Shown here in pieces: positions 57,949-64,000 of a stretch of DNA of 64,000 bases. Under the pieces are notes generated by a model, which was given only the letters and a program-made list of their open reading frames with translations, did no database searches and was not told the DNA's origin. Position 1 is the first letter of the stretch; the number at the start of each line of letters is the position of its first letter. Source of the DNA: Palleronia abyssalis (GTDB taxonomy: Bacteria > Pseudomonadota > Alphaproteobacteria > Rhodobacterales > Rhodobacteraceae); contig NZ_ONZF01000005.1 of the NCBI RefSeq assembly GCF_900302445.1, positions 124,001 to 188,000 of the forward strand. Direction: 5' to 3'. Position numbers and translations under genes: made by a program.

Positions 57949-59328
57949 ATGCAATATGTTTCGACCCGCGGGCAGGCCCCTGCGCTCGATTTTGAACAGG
58001 CGATGTTGACCGGCCTCGCGCGGGACGGCGGCCTGTACGTACCCGCCGAAATCCCTAGGCTAAAGCATTCCGATATCCTCGATCTCGCTGGTCGACCGTA
58101 CGAGGAAATCGCGTTGCGCGTCATGCAGCCCTTCACCGACTTTGGGGAGGAGCGGCTGGGCGACATGATCGTGAAGTCCTATGCCGGGTTCGGCCACGAC
58201 GCCCGCGCCCCTGTGAAGCAATTGGGCGCGAACCACTTCCTTCTGGAACTGTTTCACGGACCTACGCTGGCTTTTAAGGATTTCGCGATGCAGCTGATCG
58301 GTCAGCTGTTCCAAGACGCGATGACCCGGCGCGGGGAGCGGATCACCATCGTCGGCGCCACCAGCGGCGATACGGGAAGTGCGGCTATCGAGGCGTTCAA
58401 GGGCCTCGACGGGGTGGAATGCTTCATCATGTATCCGCATGGCCGCGTCTCCGAAGTTCAACGGCGGCAGATGACGACGCCGTCCGAGGTGAATGTCCAC
58501 GCTTTGGCCTTGCACGGGGATTTCGACGATTGCCAAGCCGCCGTGAAACATATGTTCAACGACCATGCGTTCCGGGACCGGGTGGGGTTGACCGCCGTCA
58601 ACTCTATCAATTGGGCGCGGGTTCTGGCGCAGGTCGTCTATTACTTCAGCGCGGCGACCGCGTTGGGCGCGCCGCATCGGCCCGTCAGCTTCACCGTTCC
58701 CACCGGCAATTTCGGCGATGTGTTCGCCGGGTGGATTGCCAAGCGGATGGGGCTTCCGATCGACCGGCTGGTCATCGCGACCAATAGCAACGACATCCTG
58801 CACCGCACGATGGCCACGGGAGAGCACCGCAAGAATGGCGTTCACCCTACGATCAGCCCGTCAATGGATATACAGGTCAGCTCGAACTTCGAACGTGCGT
58901 TGTTCATGGCGTATGATCGCGACGGTGCCGCCATTCGGACGCTAATGGAAGAGCTTCGAGCCGAAGGCGGTTTCCCGGTCAGCCAAGGTGCCCTGCAGGC
59001 CCTGCGCGAAGACTTCGGTTCGGGTCGCGTGTCCGAGGAGGAGACGGCCGCCACCATCCGCGACATCCATGCCCGGACGGGCGAAACCTTGTGCCCTCAT
59101 TCGGCCGTCGGCGCGAAGGTGGCCGAGGCGCATCTGGGGACCAGTCCCATGGTCACGCTTGCGACCGCGCACCCCGCGAAGTTTCCCGACGCGGTCGAAG
59201 CGGCGACCGGCGAACGCCCGGCGCTTCCGCCCCGCATGGCCGATCTGTTCGACCGCAGCGAGCGGATCACCGAGGTGCCGAACGATGTCGCCCATATCCA
59301 ATCCCTGATCGAAGAGCGCATTTCGTGA
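57949..59328 (+). CDS. thrC: Threonine synthase
   Basis: PLP enzyme converting O-phospho-homoserine to threonine. 459 residues from ATG 57949 (GTG 57943 is an alternative). The PLP lysine is K110 in LAFKDFAMQLIGQL, and the phosphate loop GATSGDTGSAA follows near 145. SVNSINWAR-type motif (here AVNSINWARVLAQ) is present. Class I (long) form. Stop overlaps the peptidase start (GTGA). Confidence 0.95.
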   Translation: MQYVSTRGQAPALDFEQAMLTGLARDGGLYVPAEIPRLKHSDILDLAGRPYEEIALRVMQPFTDFGEERLGDMIVKSYAGFGHDARAPVKQLGANHFLLELFHGPTLAFKDFAMQLIGQLFQDAMTRRGERITIVGATSGDTGSAAIEAFKGLDGVECFIMYPHGRVSEVQRRQMTTPSEVNVHALALHGDFDDCQAAVKHMFNDHAFRDRVGLTAVNSINWARVLAQVVYYFSAATALGAPHRPVSFTVPTGNFGDVFAGWIAKRMGLPIDRLVIATNSNDILHRTMATGEHRKNGVHPTISPSMDIQVSSNFERALFMAYDRDGAAIRTLMEELRAEGGFPVSQGALQALREDFGSGRVSEEETAATIRDIHARTGETLCPHSAVGAKVAEAHLGTSPMVTLATAHPAKFPDAVEAATGERPALPPRMADLFDRSERITEVPNDVAHIQSLIEERIS

Positions 59329-60587
59329 GCGTATCCCTACACACCCTGTCGAACGGCATGCGTATCGTGACCGAACATATGCCGGGCCTGAAATCCGCAA
59401 GCGTCGGCATCTGGGTCAACGCGGGCGGCCGGCATGAGCGGCTCGAACAGAACGGCATCGCCCACTTCCTTGAGCATATGGCATTCAAGGGAACGAAGCG
59501 GCGCAGCGCGCTCCAGATCGCGGAGGAGATCGAGGATGTCGGCGGCTATCTGAACGCTTACACCAGCCGCGAAATGACGGCCTATTATGCCCGCGTCCTT
59601 GAAGCGGATGTGTTTCTGGCGCTGGATGTCATCTCTGATATCGTCCTGAATCCCGTGTTCGACCCCAAAGAGATCGAGATAGAGCGCGGGGTGATCCTGC
59701 AGGAAATTGGGCAGGTCCTCGATACGCCCGACGACATCGTCTTCGATTGGCTGCAAGAGGCCGCCTATCCCGATCAACCGCTTGGGCGGTCCATCCTGGG
59801 GCCTTCGGAACGCGTCGAGCACTTCACGCGCGACGACCTGTCTACATTCGTGAAAGAGCGGTATGGCCCGGGCGACCTGATCCTGTCGGCCGCAGGGTCT
59901 GTCGACCACGACGATATCGTGCGTTTTGCCGAAATGACATTCGGCCATCTCCAGCCGCGGCCCGGGGCGACTCCGACACCCGCACGGTTCATCGGTGACG
60001 AACGCCTCGAAAACAGAAAGCTGGAGCAGGTGCACTTTACGCTGGGGTTCGAGGCACCGTCCTACCGCGACCCGATGTTCTACACCGCCCAAATTCATGC
60101 TAGCGCCCTTGGCGGCGGCATGTCCTCGCGCCTGTTCCAGGAACTGCGCGAACGCAGGGGCCTGTGCTACACGATCTTCTCGCAGGCAGGCGCCTATGAC
60201 GACAGCGGGATGATGACGATCTATGCTGGTACCTCGGCCGAAGAAATCGGCGAACTGGCCCGCGTGACCGTGGACGAGATGAAACGCGGTGCCGACAGCT
60301 TCACCAGCGCCGAGGTCGAGCGCGCGCGTTCGCAACTGAAGGCGGGTCTCCTCATGGGGCTGGAAAGCGCGTCGGCTCGGGCCGAGCGTTTGGCCCGACT
60401 TCTGGCAATCTGGGGCCGGATCCCGACGCTTGAGGAAACGGTCGCGCGGATCGACGAGGTGACCCTCGACCAGGTACGTACGTTCGGGGTTCAACAACTC
60501 TCTGGTGCCGGGTTGGCGATGGCCCTCTATGGACCGGTCGATAACGCCCCAAGCCGGGAAGAACTGGCCGAGCGACTGGTTGCGTGA
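59325..60587 (+). CDS. M16-family zinc peptidase
   Basis: 420 residues, GTG start 59325 overlapping thrC. Inverted zinc motif HFLEH (47-51) and a distal Glu in IEIERGVILQEI (about 117-128), then the R/Y pair in RRGLCYTIFSQ (about 278). Resembles mitochondrial processing peptidase and PqqL-type proteins. Probably degrades signal or short peptides. Conserved after thrC in many alphaproteobacteria. Confidence 0.92.
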   Translation: MSVSLHTLSNGMRIVTEHMPGLKSASVGIWVNAGGRHERLEQNGIAHFLEHMAFKGTKRRSALQIAEEIEDVGGYLNAYTSREMTAYYARVLEADVFLALDVISDIVLNPVFDPKEIEIERGVILQEIGQVLDTPDDIVFDWLQEAAYPDQPLGRSILGPSERVEHFTRDDLSTFVKERYGPGDLILSAAGSVDHDDIVRFAEMTFGHLQPRPGATPTPARFIGDERLENRKLEQVHFTLGFEAPSYRDPMFYTAQIHASALGGGMSSRLFQELRERRGLCYTIFSQAGAYDDSGMMTIYAGTSAEEIGELARVTVDEMKRGADSFTSAEVERARSQLKAGLLMGLESASARAERLARLLAIWGRIPTLEETVARIDEVTLDQVRTFGVQQLSGAGLAMALYGPVDNAPSREELAERLVA

Positions 60588-61171
60588 TGAAGCTGACCCG
60601 GCGCCGGCTGAAGGTCGAAACCGACCGTCTGACGCTTCGCCAGCCTGAACATTCCGACTTTCGGGCGTGGTCGGATTTGCGCCAGGAGTCTGTCGATTTC
60701 CTGCAGCCGTGGGAGCCGACCTGGGCACCGGATCACCTGTCGCGAAAGAGCTTCACGAACCGGGTGTATTGGGCCCAACGGTCGATCCGAACCGAAAGCG
60801 CCCTTCCATTGTTCATGTTCCGGCGCACGGACGGGACCCTCGTCGGCGCGATCACGTTGGACAATATCCGACGGGGTCCGGCCCAGTCGGGTACGTTGGG
60901 GTATTGGATCGGACAGGCGTATGCGCGGCAGGGTTTCATGCGCGAAGGGATCGAGGGTCTGGTTCATCACGCATTCCACCGCTTGGACCTCAGCCGGGTG
61001 GAAGCGGCCTGTCTGCCCGAAAACGTGGCCTCGCGTGGGGTGCTGGAAAAGTCCGGCTTCAAATACGAGGGCGTGGCCCAATCCTATCTTCAGATTGCCG
61101 GGCGGTGGCGGACGCATGTCCTGTACTCGAACATTCGGCCGGATCGACGCGGCCGCACGGATGTGGGGTGA
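60587..61171 (+). CDS. GNAT acetyltransferase, RimJ-like
   Basis: 194 residues from ATG 60587, whose first base is shared with the peptidase stop (TGATG). GNAT core: acetyl-CoA loop GTLGYWIGQAYARQGFMREG and RVEAACLPENVASRGVLEKSGF near the C-terminus, as in RimJ/RimL. Substrate likely a protein N-terminus (ribosomal protein) but not certain. Confidence 0.88.
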   Translation: MKLTRRRLKVETDRLTLRQPEHSDFRAWSDLRQESVDFLQPWEPTWAPDHLSRKSFTNRVYWAQRSIRTESALPLFMFRRTDGTLVGAITLDNIRRGPAQSGTLGYWIGQAYARQGFMREGIEGLVHHAFHRLDLSRVEAACLPENVASRGVLEKSGFKYEGVAQSYLQIAGRWRTHVLYSNIRPDRRGRTDVG

Positions 61172-61241
61172 CGACCCGACGCAGAAGCGGCGCTGGATTG
61201 CCGGGGCGGGGATCGCTAGCATCAGGGTAGGAGGTGCTGCC

Positions 61242-62057
61242 ATGTTCCGGTTTGCCGTCTTGGGTCTTTTGCTTCAACTCCCGTCCTTGTCCGCCGCGCA
61301 GGAACGTCAAAGCCATTGCATCGCGATCGCTGATGCCGCGCCGGGGATCTCGTATGTCCAGAACGCGTCGTGGGGTCAGCCGCTTGAGAATTACACCGTT
61401 CGGTTGTCCTATATCGACCATTCGATGTTCCTGATCGAAGCCCCCGACGGCGGTACTGCGGTTACCGATTACAACGGGTTTTTGGGCTCGGTTGATTTCG
61501 TACCTGATGTCGCCACGATGAATCGGGCGCATTCCTCGCATTGGACGATCTCGCCCGACCCGCGCATTCCGAACCTTCTGGAGGGATGGGGTGATGGCGT
61601 GTCGCCGAACCTGTATCAGCTTGAATTGGGTGAGATGTATGTCCGCAACGTTCCGACCGACATCCGGTCCGGGTTTGGAGGTGCCGAGAAATACGGCAAT
61701 TCCATCTTCGTGTTCGAGGTTGCGGGGCTGTGTATCGGGCATCTTGGTCACCTGCATCACGAGCCAGATGACGCGCAATACGCCGCGCTGGGGCGGCTTG
61801 ATGTCGTGATGGCCGCCGTCGATGGCGGTCTGACCGTGGATCTTGCGACGATGGAGCGGACCCTCGACCGTCTGAGATCATCCATCGTCATCCCGATGCA
61901 CTGGTTCGGACGCGGATCCCTCGACCGATTTATCGGTGACATTTCTGACAGCTTCGATGTGGAAGAGCGGCAGGAGAGCTTCATCGAGGTCAGCCTGCGC
62001 AGTCTTCCGGATCGTCCGACGGTGGTCGTCCTGCCGCCGCTGTTCTTGTCGGAATGA
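61242..62057 (+). CDS. Secreted MBL-fold protein with altered metal site
   Basis: 271 residues, AGGAGG upstream. Signal peptide ends near SAAQ. UlaG-like features: VRLSYIDHSMFLIEAPDGG, IGHLGHLHHEP, VVMAAVDGG and IPMHWF. At the HxHxDH position I read RAHSSH: the first His is Arg and the Asp is Ser, so the zinc site is incomplete. Periplasmic. A hydrolase of reduced or changed activity is inferred. Stop overlaps the next gene (ATGA). Confidence 0.75.
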   Translation: MFRFAVLGLLLQLPSLSAAQERQSHCIAIADAAPGISYVQNASWGQPLENYTVRLSYIDHSMFLIEAPDGGTAVTDYNGFLGSVDFVPDVATMNRAHSSHWTISPDPRIPNLLEGWGDGVSPNLYQLELGEMYVRNVPTDIRSGFGGAEKYGNSIFVFEVAGLCIGHLGHLHHEPDDAQYAALGRLDVVMAAVDGGLTVDLATMERTLDRLRSSIVIPMHWFGRGSLDRFIGDISDSFDVEERQESFIEVSLRSLPDRPTVVVLPPLFLSE

Positions 62058-63448
62058 CGCCGGACTGGCTTGATGACCTTCGCGCCACCCTTCCAGACGA
62101 GGCGCTGCGCGAGGTGGGCGACGCCTATCTCGCCGAACCTCGCGGCACTTGGCGCGGGAGCGCGGGCGCGGTCGTCGCACCGCGCAATGCTGAGGAAGTA
62201 TCGCAGGTCGTTCGGTTCGCCGCTGCCCGCGGCATTCCCATAGTCCCCTGGGGCGGGGGGACCGGACTGGTCGGCGGCCAGACCATGCCCGACGCCGCGC
62301 CGATCCTTCTGACAACTGAACGCATGCGCGCCATCCGCGCGGTTCACCCGGCCGAGAACGTCCTTATCGTCGAGGCAGGCTGTATCCTGGCCGATGTGCA
62401 GTCCGCCGCGGCCCAAGCGGATCGTCTGTTCCCCCTGGCATTGGCCAGCGAGGGCACTGCGCGGATCGGGGGGCTGTTGTCCACCAATGCGGGCGGGGTG
62501 AACGTCCTGCGCTACGGCAATGCGCGCGACCTTTGCCTGGGGATCGAGGCCGTGATGCCCTCGGGCGAGGTATTCCGGGGGCTGAGGCGCCTGCGCAAGG
62601 ACAACACAGGTTATGACCTGAAGGGACTACTGATAGGGGCGGAAGGGACCTTGGGGATCATCACCGCCGCAGCGTTGCGCCTCTTCCCACGTCCGGTCAG
62701 CAGTGGGACGTCGATGATGGTGGTTCCCGGCCCCGAAGCCGCCCTCGACCTTCTGTCAATGGCACAGGCATCGGGCGGCGTGTCGGCGTTCGAACTTATC
62801 TCAGGGCAGGGGCTGCGATTCCTGGCCGAGACCGACCTGCCTGTCCGCCCCCCCTTCGACGAGGTGCCGGAGTGGAGCGTCTTGATCGACCTGGGACTGG
62901 GGCCGGGGGGTGATCCGCAGAAGCAACTTGAAACCCTGTTCGCCGAAGCGTTCGACATAGGACTGGTCAGCGACGGGGTCATCGCGCAAAGCGAACAGCA
63001 GCGCCATGACCTATGGGCGGTGCGCGAGACCATTCCCGAGGCGAACAAGCGTGTCGGGGCCATCGTCTCGAACGACATTTCCCTGCCTCTGTCGGCGGTC
63101 CCGGACTTCATCGAGGGATGCACTATCCGCCTGCGGCGCGAGGAGGACCTGCGGATCAATTGTTTCGGGCATCTTGGCGACGGGAATCTTCACTATAATC
63201 TGTTCCCGGTCGAAGGCCGGACCAAGGCCGATTATGCCGGCCGCGCAGCGATCCTGCGCGAGATCGTGGACGAAGAGGTCGCCGCGCGCGAAGGCTCGTT
63301 CTCGGCAGAGCATGGCGTGGGACGTCTGAAAGTCGGCGTTCTGGAGCGGTACGGCGATCCGACCAAGCTTGCGGCCATGCGGGCGATCAAGGATGCCCTC
63401 GATCCCAAGGGAATCATGAATCCGGGGGCTGTGCTGCGCAGCCGCTGA
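62054..63448 (+). CDS. FAD-linked oxidase of the GlcD/D-lactate dehydrogenase family
   Basis: 464 residues. FAD-binding segment VPWGGGTGLVGGQTMP (about 69-84), SEGTARIGGLLSTNAGG, and a C-terminal catalytic block FGHLGDGNLHYNLFPVEG plus SAEHGVGRLKVGVLERYG. Oxidises a D-2-hydroxy acid (D-lactate, glycolate or D-2-hydroxyglutarate). ATGA overlap with the MBL-fold gene suggests joint function, but the substrate is unknown. Confidence 0.9.
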   Translation: MTPDWLDDLRATLPDEALREVGDAYLAEPRGTWRGSAGAVVAPRNAEEVSQVVRFAAARGIPIVPWGGGTGLVGGQTMPDAAPILLTTERMRAIRAVHPAENVLIVEAGCILADVQSAAAQADRLFPLALASEGTARIGGLLSTNAGGVNVLRYGNARDLCLGIEAVMPSGEVFRGLRRLRKDNTGYDLKGLLIGAEGTLGIITAAALRLFPRPVSSGTSMMVVPGPEAALDLLSMAQASGGVSAFELISGQGLRFLAETDLPVRPPFDEVPEWSVLIDLGLGPGGDPQKQLETLFAEAFDIGLVSDGVIAQSEQQRHDLWAVRETIPEANKRVGAIVSNDISLPLSAVPDFIEGCTIRLRREEDLRINCFGHLGDGNLHYNLFPVEGRTKADYAGRAAILREIVDEEVAAREGSFSAEHGVGRLKVGVLERYGDPTKLAAMRAIKDALDPKGIMNPGAVLRSR

Positions 63449-63452
63449 CCTC

Positions 63453-64000
63453 CTAGCGCATGAAGTTGGGGCGCAGCCGCATGCGCTTCTGGCTTTCGCG
63501 GGGCAGGTGGCGATTCAGTCGTTTCGACGCGGCGGCGAACAGCCCCACGATGCACAACGTCAGCAGGATGAAATAGCCCGCAAGGATCGGGTAGGGCACG
63601 AACGGGTTGAAGGTCTTGTCCGCGAAATAGCTGGCGTAATAGAGGGCGTCGCCTTTCTGCTGCCAAGCTGGAAAGCCCGAGAAGAAGACCAGCGTTGTCG
63701 CGTGGAAGAGAAAGATCGCCTCGTTCGTGTAGGCGGGCCATGCCAGCCGCAGCATGGTGGGAAAGGTGATGCGGCGGAACTTGGTCCAGCCGGTCAGGCC
63801 GTAGGCTTCGGCCGCCTCCATGTCGCCGCGGGGGATCGCCCTCAGCGCACCATAAAAGATTTCGCCCGAATAGGCCGCCGTGTTGCAGAACAGGACGATC
63901 AGCGCCCCCAGCCATGCGGCCGTGAAGGGATCGAAGACGGATGAGCTGCCTTTCAGGGACAGGAACGCGAAATAGGCGAAAAAGAATTGGATGAAGAGCG
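63453..64000 (-). CDS. Polar amino-acid ABC transporter permease, 5' end missing
   Basis: At least 182 residues to the right edge, where the frame stays open. The EAA loop reads MEAAEAYGLTGWTKFRRITFP, and NTAAYSGEIFYGALRAIPRG precedes it; both are typical of HisM/HisQ-type permeases. Multiple membrane helices with a basic C-terminus (RRLNRHLPRESQKRMRLR-like, here NRHLPRESQKRMRLRPNF). Partner permease and ATPase would lie beyond the window. Convergent with the FAD oxidase, 4 nt apart. Confidence 0.9.
   Translation of the reverse strand, partial: LFIQFFFAYFAFLSLKGSSSVFDPFTAAWLGALIVLFCNTAAYSGEIFYGALRAIPRGDMEAAEAYGLTGWTKFRRITFPTMLRLAWPAYTNEAIFLFHATTLVFFSGFPAWQQKGDALYYASYFADKTFNPFVPYPILAGYFILLTLCIVGLFAAASKRLNRHLPRESQKRMRLRPNFMR

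Overview
The window is about 64 kb of GC-rich DNA (my reading, roughly 63-65% G+C) from an alphaproteobacterium, most likely a member of the Rhodobacterales (Roseobacter/Paracoccaceae group). This rests on gene content and order: ruvCAB followed by ybgC-tolQRAB-pal-cpoB-tilS-ftsH; a ctaC-ctaB-(small membrane protein)-ctaG-ctaE-surf1-thrC-M16 peptidase run; a compact tad pilus locus; and many short protein families typical of that order (SPOR protein, Hint_2 protein, DUF1127, MOSC). It looks like a chromosomal, mostly core-genome segment. I see no insertion sequence, prophage, CRISPR array, tRNA or rRNA.

Layout. 1-1.5 kb: nucleoside salvage (add, upp). 1.6-6.9 kb: a SPOR protein, a degenerate M48-like membrane protein, an acyl-CoA synthetase, a small sulfotransferase and a Hint-domain protein. 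6.9-11.5 kb (minus strand): a fatty-acid oxidation operon (GST, thiolase, small unknown protein, FadJ-like hydratase/dehydrogenase). 11.5-14.7 kb: a sodium:solute symporter, divergent prmA, a small membrane protein and a DUF1127 protein. 14.9-17.1 kb: ruvCAB, with a tiny ORF between ruvA and ruvB. 17.2-26.7 kb: an unknown protein, the Tol-Pal operon, tilS and ftsH, closed by a strong terminator. 26.8-31.1 kb: MOSC protein, a candidate 24-residue membrane peptide, and a minus-strand thioesterase/PdeM/Lhr-type helicase operon. 31.2-34.2 kb: an AAA ATPase and a divergent polytopic membrane protein.

34.2-45.1 kb is a complete tight-adherence (tad/cpa) pilus locus on the minus strand. In transcription order it has three Flp-type pilins, cpaB, secretin cpaC, an OmpA-family lipoprotein, cpaE/tadZ, cpaF/tadA, tadB, tadC, two TPR lipoproteins and the prepilin peptidase cpaA/tadV. 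Many junctions overlap or nearly touch. The pilins are separated from the assembly genes by a strong hairpin. 45.3-47.5 kb: a lytic transglycosylase and 3-oxoacid CoA-transferase subunits. 48.0-53.5 kb (minus): topA, dprA, tldD. 53.7-61.2 kb: cytochrome aa3 oxidase genes with assembly factors, thrC, an M16 peptidase and a GNAT acetyltransferase. 61.2-64.0 kb: a secreted MBL-fold protein with an altered metal site, a GlcD-type FAD oxidase and the 3' part of an amino-acid ABC transporter permease that runs off the right edge.

I did not find a dramatic new multi-gene defence or biosynthetic system. The most interesting items are: a predicted pseudoprotease (2712-3713); an MBL-fold protein that appears to have lost two metal ligands (61242-62057); a TolA whose linker is Pro/Glu-rich instead of Ala/Lys-rich; three Flp pilins, one strongly diverged, all with E-to-D at the conserved position; candidate RNA elements inside the tad operon; two unannotated micro-ORFs (16064-16117, 27420-27494); and a possible LexA site plus a palindrome upstream of ruvC. 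All positions and motif calls were read by eye, without alignments or database searches.
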